A stretch of DNA of 64,000 bases from JAWKWH01 sp041397625 (GTDB lineage: Bacteria; Pseudomonadota; Alphaproteobacteria; Rhizobiales; Rhizobiaceae), in the NCBI GenBank assembly GCA_041397625.1, contig JAWKWH010000002.1, forward strand, positions 496,001-560,000, given 5' to 3'. Positions 1 through 8,531 of this stretch are shown one piece after another. Position numbers and translations under genes: made by a program. The notes beneath the pieces were generated by a model, which was given only the letters and a program-made list of their open reading frames with translations, was not told the DNA's origin and did not search any database. Positions within the stretch are counted from its first letter, which is position 1, and the number at the start of each line of letters is the position of its first letter.

Positions 1-1
1 C

Positions 2-628
2 CAGATCGACGAACTGGCGCGCGATGCGCGCCCGCTCCTGGTGCTCGACGTCGACGAGGTGGTGCTGGAGTTCGTCCGCCCGTTCACCGCGTTCCTCGGC
101 GCGGAGGGCTACGATCTGCGCACCGCGTCCTTCCGCCTGTACGGCAATGTGGTAGCGCAGGAGAGCGGCGACGTCGCGTCGCGCGAGACCGTTTCCGCCC
201 TTCTCGACGGCTTCTTCGCCGCCCAGGAAGCCTGGCAGACGCCGGCCGAACACGCCATCGACACCATTACCGGCCTGGCGGACGCCGCCGAGATCGTCAT
301 GCTGACCGCCATGCCGCACCGACACCGCGCCGCGCGCCGGCGCCTGCTCGACCGGCTGGGCCTGCCCTATCCGCTTTTGACCACCGAAGCCGCCAAGGGG
401 CCGGCGCTCGGCCGGTTGCGCGGCGAAAGCGGGCGGCCGGTCGCCTTCGTCGACGACATCCCGCACAACCTGATCTCGGTGCGCGAGAGCCTGCCGGACG
501 CCGGCCTCGTGCACCTGATGGCGCATGCCGGCATGCGCGCGCTGCTGCCGCCGCTCGACGACGACATCCACGCGGCCGAAACCTGGCCCGACGCCGGCGC
601 GATCGCCCGACGTCACCTTGGTATTTGA
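2..628 (+). CDS. HAD-like hydrolase, 5' end outside window
   Basis: The reading frame is open from base 2, and the residues before the first possible GTG at 41 (QIDELARDARPLLVLDVDE) already look like the family's lead-in strand, so the true start lies off the left edge. Motif I appears as LDVDEVV, a HAD nucleophile-type Asp in an unusual DVDEV setting. A late VAFVDDIPHNL fits the acidic motif IV, and VMLTAMP fits the motif II Ser/Thr strand. This suggests a soluble phosphatase-like enzyme of unknown substrate. It ends two bases before the stop of the convergent acetyltransferase gene. Family assignment is by motif only. Confidence 0.6.
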   Translation, partial: QIDELARDARPLLVLDVDEVVLEFVRPFTAFLGAEGYDLRTASFRLYGNVVAQESGDVASRETVSALLDGFFAAQEAWQTPAEHAIDTITGLADAAEIVMLTAMPHRHRAARRRLLDRLGLPYPLLTTEAAKGPALGRLRGESGRPVAFVDDIPHNLISVRESLPDAGLVHLMAHAGMRALLPPLDDDIHAAETWPDAGAIARRHLGI

Positions 629-629
629 A

Positions 630-1202
630 CTATATTAATTCCTTTCTCATCAACGGCCTGTTGTCCTTTCTTGATGTAATTTCCGTGAACTCCGCCTCGC
701 GGAACACGCCGACCGCGCCGACGAACAGCCCAAGCGGGCTCTTCGAATGGGCGATCGGGCAGGCCTCGACCAGTCGGGCACCGTTGGCGCGGGCGAATTC
801 GACGCCACCCTCGACCAGGCGGCGGGTGACGCCCCGCCGGCGCGCATCCTTCGCCACGAAGAAGCACGACATCGCCCAGACCGACGCGTCGTCCGGCGGC
901 GCGTCGTCGAGTGGGGCGGAGACCCGGCGCGGCGAGTTCCACTGCGGCACGTCGGCGCGCGGACCGACCTGCAGCCAGCCGATGGCCCTTCCGCCATCCA
1001 TCGCCAGCACGCCCGGCGGCGGTCCCACCATGATGCGGGCCTTGATGAAGGCCTTGTTGGCGTCGCGGTCGTTTTGCTTGCGCTCTTTCGGCGCCAGGCG
1101 GAAATAGGTGCACCAGCAGCCATAGCAGGCGCCCTGTACGCCGAACAGGTCGGCGAAAGCCTGCCAACGCTCCGGCGTCAGTGGTACGATGTCGATCGTC
1201 AT
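630..1202 (-). CDS. GNAT family N-acetyltransferase
   Basis: A 190-residue protein starting MTIDIVPLTPERW. The ATG at 1202 is preferred over the upstream GTG because the domain begins there. The Cys-rich segment ACYGCWCTYF followed by an Arg/Asn-rich stretch, then RAIGWLQVGP and CFFVAKDARRRGVTRRL, is the acetyl-CoA-binding core (R/Q-x-x-G-x-G/A-like loop) of GNAT proteins. This subgroup of CWC-containing acetyltransferases is common in actinobacteria and rhizobia, and its substrate is unknown. The gene is divergent from dinB and convergent with the HAD-like gene. Confidence 0.75.
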   Translation of the reverse strand: MTIDIVPLTPERWQAFADLFGVQGACYGCWCTYFRLAPKERKQNDRDANKAFIKARIMVGPPPGVLAMDGGRAIGWLQVGPRADVPQWNSPRRVSAPLDDAPPDDASVWAMSCFFVAKDARRRGVTRRLVEGGVEFARANGARLVEACPIAHSKSPLGLFVGAVGVFREAEFTEITSRKDNRPLMRKELI

Positions 1203-1258
1203 GCCATAGTCCTCCAGCGCGCATTCCCCAGCGACCAAAACGGATGCGCCATGCTTTT

Positions 1259-1273
1259 GTTCTTGGTATGTTC
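1259..1273 (+). promoter_or_regulatory. LexA (SOS) box upstream of dinB
   Basis: Perfect GTTC-N7-GTTC (spacer TTGGTAT), the LexA operator consensus of alphaproteobacteria. It lies six bases before the ATG proposed for dinB, so LexA would cover the transcription or translation start. DNA-damage control of a Y-family polymerase is the expected logic. Confidence 0.85.
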
Positions 1274-1279
1274 ACATCA

Positions 1280-2596
1280 ATGCCGAACGCTGTCAACAAG
1301 CCGGAACACGGATTTTGCCGCGACTGCCTGACGCCGCAGCCGGGAACGGCGAGACGTTGCACGGCCTGTGGCAGCCCGCGTATCGCCCGCCATGGCGAAC
1401 TTTACGATCTTGCCATCGCCCATATCGACTGCGACGCCTTCTATGCCTCGGTCGAAAAGCGCGACAAGCCGGAGTTGCGCGACAAGCCGGTGATCGTCGG
1501 CGGCGGCCGGCGCGGCGTCGTGTCGACGGCCTGCTACATCGCCCGCATCAACGGCGTGCATTCGGCGATGCCTATGTTCAAGGCGCTGGAAGCCTGCCCG
1601 CATGCGGTGGTGATCAAGCCCGACATGGAAAAATACGCCGCCGTCGGGCGCGAGGTGCGCGAGATGATGCGAACGCTGACGCCGGCCGTCGAGCCGATCT
1701 CCATCGACGAGGCGTTCCTCGACCTTTCCGGTACCGAGCGGATGCACGGCGAACCGCCGGCGCGCGTGCTTGCCCGTTTCGCCAGGCGGGCGGAGGCTGA
1801 AATCGGCATCACGCTGTCGGTCGGCCTGTCCTACTGCAAGTACCTCGCCAAAGTGGCGTCGGATTTCGAGAAGCCGCGCGGTTTTTCGGTAATCGGCCGG
1901 GCCGAGGCGCTGGCGTTCCTGGCCGACAAGCCGGTGAGCCTGATCTGGGGCGTCGGCAAGGCGTTCGAGGCCACGCTTGCCCGCGACGGCATCCGCCGCA
2001 TCGGCCAGTTGCAGACCATGGAGCGCGAAACGCTGATGCGCGCCTACGGCACGATGGGCGACCGGCTCTATCACCTGTCGCGTGGCCAGGACACGCGCAG
2101 CGTCAGCAGCCACAGTGCGGCAAAAAGCATCTCGTCGGAAACGACGTTCAACGACGACCTGGCCTCGCTCGACGATCTTGTGCCGGTTTTGCGGGCGCTG
2201 TCGGAGAAGGTGTCGGAACGGCTGAAGCGCAAGCATCTGGCCGGCCGCACCGTCGTACTGAAGCTCAAGACCCGCGACTTCAGGATCCGCACCCGCAGCC
2301 GCCAGCTTGCCGACCCGACCCGGCTCGCCGACCGCATCTTCTCGACCGGGCTGGAACTGCTGCGCAAGGAAACGGACGGGACGAAATTCCGCCTGCTCGG
2401 TATCGGCGTTTCCGACCTCTCCGGCGACGACCGCGCCGATCCGCCGGACCTTGTCGACGTTCCGGCGCGAAAGCGCGCCATCGCCGAAGGCGCTATCGAT
2501 GCGGTGCGCGACAAGTTCGGCCGCGAAGCGGTGGAAACCGGCTACACGTTCGGCCGCGGCCGCAATGCCCGGCCGCAGCGCGATCACGACGTGTGA
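1280..2596 (+). CDS. dinB: DNA polymerase IV (Y-family, error-prone) with N-terminal zinc ribbon
   Basis: A 438-residue translesion polymerase. The palm motifs are AHIDCDAFYASVE (first catalytic Asp) and SIDEAFLDLSG (catalytic Asp-Glu). YCKYLAKVASD and WGVGKAFEATL mark the fingers and thumb HhH, and the little-finger domain follows from about residue 260. Before the palm is a C-x2-C-x10-C-x2-C zinc-ribbon-like extension (CRDC...CTAC), seen in many rhizobial DinB2 proteins. The ATG at 1280 keeps this extension and lies just after a perfect LexA box; no good Shine-Dalgarno precedes it, so a leaderless mRNA is possible. The 3' end overlaps the convergent CDF gene by 13 bases. Confidence 0.93.
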   Translation: MPNAVNKPEHGFCRDCLTPQPGTARRCTACGSPRIARHGELYDLAIAHIDCDAFYASVEKRDKPELRDKPVIVGGGRRGVVSTACYIARINGVHSAMPMFKALEACPHAVVIKPDMEKYAAVGREVREMMRTLTPAVEPISIDEAFLDLSGTERMHGEPPARVLARFARRAEAEIGITLSVGLSYCKYLAKVASDFEKPRGFSVIGRAEALAFLADKPVSLIWGVGKAFEATLARDGIRRIGQLQTMERETLMRAYGTMGDRLYHLSRGQDTRSVSSHSAAKSISSETTFNDDLASLDDLVPVLRALSEKVSERLKRKHLAGRTVVLKLKTRDFRIRTRSRQLADPTRLADRIFSTGLELLRKETDGTKFRLLGIGVSDLSGDDRADPPDLVDVPARKRAIAEGAIDAVRDKFGREAVETGYTFGRGRNARPQRDHDV

Positions 2597-3240
2597 GGCG
2601 TGCCGTCGGCATGACGGTCCGGCTCCGCGGCCGCCGTCTGCCACTCGTGCCAGGCGGCCCGCAGGATCTGTACCGCCGACGACAGGAACAGGCCCGCCAT
2701 CACGGTCGCCACCGCGATATCCGGCCATCCGGTCGAACTGCCCCACACGCCGAGTGCCGCGACCATAACGGCGACATTGCCGATGGCATCATTGCGCGAG
2801 CACAGCCACACCGAGCGCACATTGGCGTCGCCGTCGCGGTAGCGCATCAACAGCAGCACGCTCGCCACATTGGCGGCGAGCGCCAGAAAGCCGATGGCGC
2901 CCATGATGCCGGCTTCCGGCACGCCGAGATAGAACACCCGGTAGCCGGTCGAGCCGAACACCCAGAGCCCCATCAAAAGCAGGCTTGCGCCCTTGGCGAG
3001 CGCGGCGCCGGCGCGCACCCTGAGCGAGGCGCCGATCACCGCCAGCGACACCGCATAGGTGGCCGCGTCGCCGAAGAAATCGAGCGCATCGGCCTGCAGC
3101 GCCTGCGAGCCCGCCACCCGGCCGGCGGCCATCTCGACGGCAAACATGGCGGCATTGATGGCGATCACCAGCCACAGGCGGCGTTTGTAGTCGGCCGACA
3201 GGCCGGAAAATTCGTGATTGTGACCGCAGGACGCGCTCAT
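2584..3240 (-). CDS. Cation diffusion facilitator family metal efflux protein
   Basis: A 218-residue inner-membrane protein with about six hydrophobic segments and His-bearing ends (CGHNHEF at the start, HADGTPH at the end). TM2 holds DFFGD within QADALDFFGDAATYAV, the counterpart of the CDF metal site. The TM5 site reads RNDAIGNVAVM, so it differs from the classic HxxxD. No long C-terminal cytoplasmic domain is present, making this the short CDF type. It is divergent from a MerR regulator with a textbook MerR promoter between them, which suggests induction by Zn, Cd, Co or a similar metal. Confidence 0.82.
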   Translation of the reverse strand: MSASCGHNHEFSGLSADYKRRLWLVIAINAAMFAVEMAAGRVAGSQALQADALDFFGDAATYAVSLAVIGASLRVRAGAALAKGASLLLMGLWVFGSTGYRVFYLGVPEAGIMGAIGFLALAANVASVLLLMRYRDGDANVRSVWLCSRNDAIGNVAVMVAALGVWGSSTGWPDIAVATVMAGLFLSSAVQILRAAWHEWQTAAAEPDRHADGTPHTS

Positions 3241-3271
3241 CTGCAGGTTCCTCTTGCAATTGCCCGCTCCC

Positions 3272-3302
3272 TATCTAATGTCTCTAGCAGCTATAGGTTC
3301 AA
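3272..3302 (-). promoter_or_regulatory. MerR-type promoter/operator for the CDF gene
   Basis: Read on the minus strand: -35 TTGAAC (3297-3302), a 19-bp spacer, then -10 TAGATA (3272-3277). The spacer contains CTATAGCTGCTAG, matching the dyad found in CueR/ZntR-class promoters. The overlong 19-bp spacer is the hallmark of promoters that MerR proteins activate by DNA distortion. Transcription would run into the CDF gene. Confidence 0.85.
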
Positions 3303-3315
3303 GGGGTTTCGTCCC

Positions 3316-3729
3316 ATGTTTTCGATCGGCGATCTTTCCATGCGCACCGGGGTGAAGATCCCGACCATCCGCTACTACGAACAGATGGGGCTGATCAGCG
3401 CGGACGGCCGCACCGACGGCAACCAGCGGCGCTACGGCGCCGACGGGCTCGAACGGTTGTCGTTCATCAAGCACAGCCGCGATCTCGGCCTGTCGATCAG
3501 CGCCATCCGCGACATGATCCGGCTCAGCGAACACCCGCGCCGGCCCTGCGGCGACGCCGACCGCATCGTCGGCGAGCACCTTGCCGCGGTCAGGGCGAAG
3601 ATCGCCCGGTTGAAGCGGCTGGAACGGGAGCTGGCGCGCATCGCATCGGCCTGCGACGGCGGCGAGATCGGCAATTGCGACGTCATCCGGGCGCTTGCCG
3701 ATCACTCGCTGTGCGAGAGCCGACACTGA
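3316..3729 (+). CDS. MerR family metal-responsive transcriptional regulator
   Basis: 137 residues. The winged HTH FSIGDLSMRTGVKIPTIRYY is at the extreme N-terminus, followed by the dimerisation helix. Metal-ligand candidates are Cys in RRPCGDAD near the end of the long helix, plus ACDGG and GNCDVI in the C-terminal loop, a ZntR/CadR-like layout rather than the CueR pattern. The ATG at 3316 starts the HTH directly. It is divergent from the CDF efflux gene that it presumably activates. Zinc or cadmium is the best guess from the Cys positions; cobalt is not excluded. Confidence 0.85.
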   Translation: MFSIGDLSMRTGVKIPTIRYYEQMGLISADGRTDGNQRRYGADGLERLSFIKHSRDLGLSISAIRDMIRLSEHPRRPCGDADRIVGEHLAAVRAKIARLKRLERELARIASACDGGEIGNCDVIRALADHSLCESRH

Positions 3730-3911
3730 ACAGGTTGACTGCGCCACGGGCCTTCCGCGTGGACAAATCCGGCGCTTGCTTCGCGCCAGCCCGGTGATTT
3801 TGCTGTTGGTTGCCGGGCGGCTGGAAGCGGTTTCATCCACGCCCGCCGCCATCTTCCTATGCTTGTCGCCGGTCTTTGAAGCGGGAAAGGAGCGGGCATT
3901 TGGCGTCAGGC

Positions 3912-4652
3912 ATGGAACGGACAGTCGAGCACAACCGGCTGGCGCTTGTCGCAATCGTCGCCGAGCTCTGTCACTACGCCGGTTTCGGCGGCGCTGCCGC
4001 CGCGACGCTGCCGCGCCTCGTCCGCAACGCTGTTCTTCGCCTTTTGCGCCCGGCCGAGGCCGCCGCCCGGCGGCTGATCGTGGCAATGGCGGCGACAATG
4101 ACGGTTCCGGACGCGCAACCGCCGATCTCCCCCCTTGAGGCGCCGACCTTGGGATCGAGACCCGTGGCTCGACCCGTCCTTCGGACCTCGCCTCAAGCGG
4201 GGAGATCGGTTCGGTGCCTGCCAACCTTCCCGCTCTTCGACCCGCTGCGGCGCTTCGACCGTCACGTCCGCGGCCGGTCCGCCGGCCTGCCGCGCATCAG
4301 CCTGCCCGGCGTCCTCGACCGTCATCCGCTGCCGGCGAAACCGTCGGCGAGCGATGCGGTTGCGGCAGCAAGGCTGCGCCGCCGCCTCGCCGCACTCAAA
4401 TGCGCGCTCGACGATCTGCCCGGCCAGGCAAACCGGCTCGTCCGGCATAAGGTGCGCGCCGAAGCGCGGCGGCGGTCGTTCAAAGCGGCGGGCGACCCGG
4501 ATCGCCAGGGCCGCCGCCCTTTCCGCGCCACCGGCCTGCGTCCCGGCAAGCCGCCGGGCTATCGCGCCCGACCGCGCCACGCCGTCGACGGCGTGCTTGC
4601 CGAATGCCACGCGCTCGCTTGTTCGGCGCTGAACAAGCCGGACACGTCGTGA
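3912..4652 (+). CDS. Conserved alphaproteobacterial hypothetical protein with embedded repeat peptide
   Basis: A 246-residue soluble, Arg-rich protein. The N-terminal helices (RLALVAIVAELC, LPRLVRNAVLRLLRPAEAAARRLIV) and the C-terminal block ending PPGYRARP...AVDGVLAECHALA resemble, from memory, an uncharacterised rhizobial protein often found beside dnaE. The middle, about residues 71-99, is encoded by an 88-bp palindromic element inserted in frame. This supports the frame being translated, since the element adds no stop. The opposite strand also has a long ORF (3906-4610) that I treat as a shadow. It converges on dnaE with 20 bases between stops. No function is proposed. Confidence 0.6.
   Translation: MERTVEHNRLALVAIVAELCHYAGFGGAAAATLPRLVRNAVLRLLRPAEAAARRLIVAMAATMTVPDAQPPISPLEAPTLGSRPVARPVLRTSPQAGRSVRCLPTFPLFDPLRRFDRHVRGRSAGLPRISLPGVLDRHPLPAKPSASDAVAAARLRRRLAALKCALDDLPGQANRLVRHKVRAEARRRSFKAAGDPDRQGRRPFRATGLRPGKPPGYRARPRHAVDGVLAECHALACSALNKPDTS
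4122..4209. repeat. Palindromic repeat inserted in a coding region
   Basis: The left arm 4122-4142 begins CCGATCTCCCCCCTTGAGG. The right arm 4189-4209 is its reverse complement with one mismatch in 21 bases. The arms enclose 46 bp. Elements beginning CTCCCCCCTTGAGG are abundant between genes in Mesorhizobium-type genomes; here one copy lies inside an ORF and is read through, adding about 29 residues that include PISPLEAP. Confidence 0.8.
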
Positions 4653-4672
4653 GCAGCCGACGATGAGCGACC

Positions 4673-7600
4673 CTAAACCATCTCGACGTCGACGACGCCG
4701 GGAACCGCGCGCATGGCCGAGGCGATGCGCGGCGATACCTGGTAGCGGTGCGGCAGGGCGATCTCGATCTCGCCTTCGGCCTGATCCCTGATGACGATGA
4801 CACTAACCTCGCCGGAGCCGGAAGCGTCGAGCTGGGCGGAGAGATTGGCGACCGGCGCCGGGTCGCGCACGAAGATCCGCATGGCGTTCTGTACCCGGCC
4901 GGCCTCCTCCTCCAGCGACTGCACCGTCTGGATGCGCAGGTTGATGCCCTCCGGCCGGTCTTCCGCCGAGACCGTGATGACCACCGAATTGCCGGGCTCC
5001 AGCATGTCGCGATACTGCGCCAGCGCCTCGGAGAACAGTACTGCCTCGAACTGGCCCGTGGTGTCGGAAATCTGCACCACGCCCATGCGGTTTCCCGTGC
5101 GCGTCTTGCGCTCCTGCTTGGCGGTGATCGTGCCGGCGAGCCGTCCGGCGACGGCGCCGCGCTTGACCGCGATCTCGAAGCTCGCCCAGTCCTGGACCCG
5201 CATCTTTTCGAGCGCCGACTTGTATTCGTCGAGCGGATGCGCCGACAGGTAGAAGCCGACGCTCTGGAATTCGCGGTGCAGCTTTTCGGCCGGCAGCCAC
5301 GGCTCGGCGGCGGGAAGCTGCAGGCCCGGCGCGGCATCGCCGCCGGCGCCGAAAATGTCGCCCTGGCCCATCACCGCGTCCTCATGGGCGCGTGCCGAAA
5401 GCCCCATCAGCCGCTCCAGCCCGGCGATCATGGCGGCACGGTCATGGCCGAAGCAGTCGAGAGCGCCGGCGGCAACCAGGCTTTCGAGCACCCGCTTGCC
5501 GACGATGCGCGGGTCGACCCTGCGGCAGAAATCCTCAAGGCTCGCGAAAGCCTGCTCCTCACGCTTTTCGACGATGTGCTCGACCGCCGCGTCGCCGACG
5601 CCCTTGATGGCGGCGAGCGAATAGTAGATGCGGTTGTCGCCGACCTCGAAGTCGCGATAGGAACTTGTCACCGACGGCGCCACCACCTCGATGCCGAGCC
5701 TGATCGCGTCCTGGCGGAAGTCCGACAATTTGTCTGTGTTCGACATGTCGAGCGTCATCGAGGCGGCGAGGAACTCGACCGGATGATGCGCCTTCATGTA
5801 GGCCGTCTGGTAGGAGACGATGGCATAGGCCGCGGCGTGCGACTTGTTGAAGCCGTAATCGGCGAACTTGGCCAGGAGGTCGAAGATCATGTTGGCCTGC
5901 GGCCGGCCGACGCCGCGCTCCACCGAACCGTCGACGAAGCGGGTGCGTTGCTGGTCCATCTCGGCGCGGATCTTCTTGCCCATGGCGCGGCGCAGCAGGT
6001 CGGCTTCGCCGAGCGAGTAGCCGGCCAGTTCCTGGGCGATCTGCATCACCTGTTCCTGGTAGACGATGACGCCCTGGGTCTCCTTCACCAGATGGTCGAT
6101 CTTCGGGTGGATCGAGGCCATCTCCTCTTCGCCGTGCTTGCGGGCGTTGTAGGTGGGGATGTTCTCCATCGGCCCCGGCCGGTAGAGCGCCACCAGCGCG
6201 ATGATGTCCTCGATGCGGTCGGGCTTCATGCCGAGCAGCGCCTTGCGCATGCCCGCACTTTCCACCTGGAACACGCCGACCACCTCGCCGCGCGACAGCA
6301 TCTCATAGGTCTCGTCGTCATCGAGCGGTATCTTGGCGAGATCGATCTCGATGCCGCGCCGGCGCACCAGGCGAACCGCCGTCTCCAGCACGGTCAGCGT
6401 CTTCAGGCCGAGGAAGTCGAATTTCACCAGCCCGGCCTGCTCGACCCATTTCATGTTGTACTGGGTGACCGGCATGTCGGAGCGCGGGTCGCGATACATC
6501 GGCACCAGTTCCGACAGCGGCCGGTCGCCGATGACGATGCCGGCGGCGTGGGTGGAGGCGTGGCGGTAGAGCCCCTCCAGCCGGCCGGCAATATCGATCA
6601 GCGTCTCGACGATCGGCTCGCGCGCGATCTCCTCGGCAAAGCGCGGCTCGTCCTCGACCGCCTTGGCGAGCGTCACCGGATTGGCCGGATTGGCCGGCAC
6701 CATTTTGGTGAGCCGGTCGACCTGGCCGTAGGGCATCTGCAGAACGCGGCCGACATCGCGCAGCACGGCGCGCGCCTGCAACGTTCCGAAGGTGATGATC
6801 TGGGCCACCTGGTCGCGGCCGTATTTCTCCTGCACGTAGCGGATCACCTCGTCGCGGCGCTCCTGGCAGAAGTCGATGTCGAAGTCGGGCATCGACACGC
6901 GGTCGGGATTGAGGAAGCGCTCGAACAGCAGCGAGAAGCGCAGCGGATCGACGTCGGTGATGGTCAGCGCCCAGGCGGTGAGCGAGCCGGCGCCCGAACC
7001 GCGACCGGGGCCGACGGGGATGTCCCTCGATTTCGCCCACTGGATGAAGTCGGCGACGATGAGGAAATAGCCCGGATACTGCATGCGCTCGATGACGCCG
7101 AGCTCGTAGTCGAGGCGCTCGCGGTAGTCCTTCTCGCCGAAGCCCTCGGCCATGCCGAAGGCCTCCAGCCGCGCGGCAAGCCCCTTTTCGGCCGACGCCC
7201 GCAGCGCGGCGGCCTCCTCCGCGACCGCATCGGCGGCATCGGTGCCGGAGATGACGAAGCGCGGCAGGATCGGCGCGCGCGTCTGCGGGAAATAGCTGCA
7301 GCGCCGGGCGATCTCGACCGTGTTGTCGACCGCCTCGGGCAGGTCGGCAAAGAGCGCGATCATCTCGGCCTGGGTCTTCAAATAGTGGTCCGGTGTCAGC
7401 CGGCGGCGGTTGTCGTCGGCAACCACCGAACCAGCGGCGATCGCCATCAGCGCATCGTGCGCATCATAGTCGCCGCGCCCCGGAAAGAAGGCGTTGTTGG
7501 TGGCGACCAGCGGCAGTTCGGCCCGATAGGCGAGGTCGACGAGCTGCGCCTCCGTGTCGCGGTCATGGCCCTCGTGCCGTTGCAACTCGACATAGAGACG

Positions 7601-8191
7601 GTCGCCGAAAGCGCGCTTCAGCCAGTCAAGCCTTGCGGCGGCCTGGTCGCCGTGGCCGGCCGCGAGCGCGGCATCGACCGGGCCGCCGGGGCCGCCGGTC
7701 AGGCAGATGATACCGGCGGAAAACTGCTTCAGCGCCGCCGCGCAGACATGAACCGGCGCTTCGGCGGCCTTGTCGAGATAGGCGCTGGAGACGATGCGCA
7801 CCAGATTGGCGTGGCCCGCCTCGTTCGCGGCGATCAGCACCAGGCGCAACAGCGACGGCCTGTGGCCGTCGCGCGGGCGGGCGGCCTCGCCCGGCCAGTC
7901 TGGATCGTCGCCGAAATCGATATCGAGCTGACAGCCGACGACCGGCTGAACGCCGGCTTTTACCGCCTTCTGGGCGAATTCGAGCGCGCCGAACAGATTG
8001 TTGCTGTCGGTGACCGCGATCGCCGGGCTGTCGTTGCTGACCGCATGGGCGACGATGCGGTCGACCGGCAGAGCGCCCTCGAGCAGCGAATAGGCCGAAT
8101 GCACCCGCAAATGGATGAAGCGGCGCGCGCCCTGCCCGGCCGAATCCTCCTGCGTTACCGACTGGCCGCCATTCGATCGATCGTCCGCCAT
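4673..8191 (-). CDS. dnaE: DNA polymerase III alpha subunit (replicative)
   Basis: 1172 residues, normal for DnaE1. The PHP domain opens with HLRVHSAYSLLEG (residues 27-39). The polymerase core contains GPGRGSGAGSL and the catalytic PDFDIDF block near residue 432. The FNKSHAAAYA fingers segment follows, then a tandem HhH region and an OB-fold near residue 1010 (AGTITAKQERKTR). It catalyses chromosomal replication in the Pol III holoenzyme. It carries the replicative-type features rather than those of the mutagenesis-associated DnaE2, and no imuA/imuB genes are adjacent. A tiny SOS-controlled gene lies 225 bases upstream on the same strand. Confidence 0.96.
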   Translation of the reverse strand: MADDRSNGGQSVTQEDSAGQGARRFIHLRVHSAYSLLEGALPVDRIVAHAVSNDSPAIAVTDSNNLFGALEFAQKAVKAGVQPVVGCQLDIDFGDDPDWPGEAARPRDGHRPSLLRLVLIAANEAGHANLVRIVSSAYLDKAAEAPVHVCAAALKQFSAGIICLTGGPGGPVDAALAAGHGDQAAARLDWLKRAFGDRLYVELQRHEGHDRDTEAQLVDLAYRAELPLVATNNAFFPGRGDYDAHDALMAIAAGSVVADDNRRRLTPDHYLKTQAEMIALFADLPEAVDNTVEIARRCSYFPQTRAPILPRFVISGTDAADAVAEEAAALRASAEKGLAARLEAFGMAEGFGEKDYRERLDYELGVIERMQYPGYFLIVADFIQWAKSRDIPVGPGRGSGAGSLTAWALTITDVDPLRFSLLFERFLNPDRVSMPDFDIDFCQERRDEVIRYVQEKYGRDQVAQIITFGTLQARAVLRDVGRVLQMPYGQVDRLTKMVPANPANPVTLAKAVEDEPRFAEEIAREPIVETLIDIAGRLEGLYRHASTHAAGIVIGDRPLSELVPMYRDPRSDMPVTQYNMKWVEQAGLVKFDFLGLKTLTVLETAVRLVRRRGIEIDLAKIPLDDDETYEMLSRGEVVGVFQVESAGMRKALLGMKPDRIEDIIALVALYRPGPMENIPTYNARKHGEEEMASIHPKIDHLVKETQGVIVYQEQVMQIAQELAGYSLGEADLLRRAMGKKIRAEMDQQRTRFVDGSVERGVGRPQANMIFDLLAKFADYGFNKSHAAAYAIVSYQTAYMKAHHPVEFLAASMTLDMSNTDKLSDFRQDAIRLGIEVVAPSVTSSYRDFEVGDNRIYYSLAAIKGVGDAAVEHIVEKREEQAFASLEDFCRRVDPRIVGKRVLESLVAAGALDCFGHDRAAMIAGLERLMGLSARAHEDAVMGQGDIFGAGGDAAPGLQLPAAEPWLPAEKLHREFQSVGFYLSAHPLDEYKSALEKMRVQDWASFEIAVKRGAVAGRLAGTITAKQERKTRTGNRMGVVQISDTTGQFEAVLFSEALAQYRDMLEPGNSVVITVSAEDRPEGINLRIQTVQSLEEEAGRVQNAMRIFVRDPAPVANLSAQLDASGSGEVSVIVIRDQAEGEIEIALPHRYQVSPRIASAMRAVPGVVDVEMV

Positions 8192-8416
8192 TCCGCTTCA
8201 CCGAAGAATCGTTTGTCCTCGGCTGGAAGTGTCACGGTTCGCCACCGCCCTGTCCAGAGCACGGGCCCTTTGTTCCCGGTTTCAACAGGCATCCTGCCCG
8301 CGACCCCGCCGATCATGCGGCCAGCATCCCTGACCGTATCCGGTCGGGAGGAACGCGAGCACCCTACATGCCGACCCGCCGGCTGTGGCCTGCGAGGACT
8401 TCGGCCGGCGGGAAAA

Positions 8417-8503
8417 CTAGAACGCGCCGATCCACATGGCCATGGTGACGATGAACATGCTGACCGAAACAAGTGCGACGACGTCCTGAGCGATTTCCAG
8501 CAT
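8417..8503 (-). CDS. 28-aa SOS-controlled single-pass membrane peptide
   Basis: ATG at 8503 to TAG at 8417. The peptide begins MLEIAQDVVALV and ends MWIGAF, and is one continuous hydrophobic helix of about 20 residues after a short acidic N-terminus. A GGGAG Shine-Dalgarno lies six bases before the ATG. Upstream is a promoter with 17-bp spacing that contains a perfect LexA box. The layout (very short, one TM helix, SOS promoter) parallels SidA of Caulobacter, a 29-aa SOS-induced division inhibitor acting on FtsW/FtsN. I do not claim sequence homology, and function is inferred by analogy only. An unusually short gene like this is easily missed in annotation. Confidence 0.7.
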   Translation of the reverse strand: MLEIAQDVVALVSVSMFIVTMAMWIGAF

Positions 8504-8531
8504 TTCTGGCTCCCATTAGCTGTTTGATCGC

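Noticed and set aside
3906..4610. A 234-codon minus-strand frame overlapping the hypothetical gene at 3912
   Set aside because: The plus-strand frame has the more conserved-looking helical ends and C-terminal block; the minus frame has no good start context. This choice is less certain than the others.
4748..8527. A 1259-codon open frame on the plus strand opposite dnaE
   Set aside because: It is the antisense shadow of dnaE in a GC-rich genome. It shows no recognisable domain and its composition follows the reverse complement of DnaE codons.
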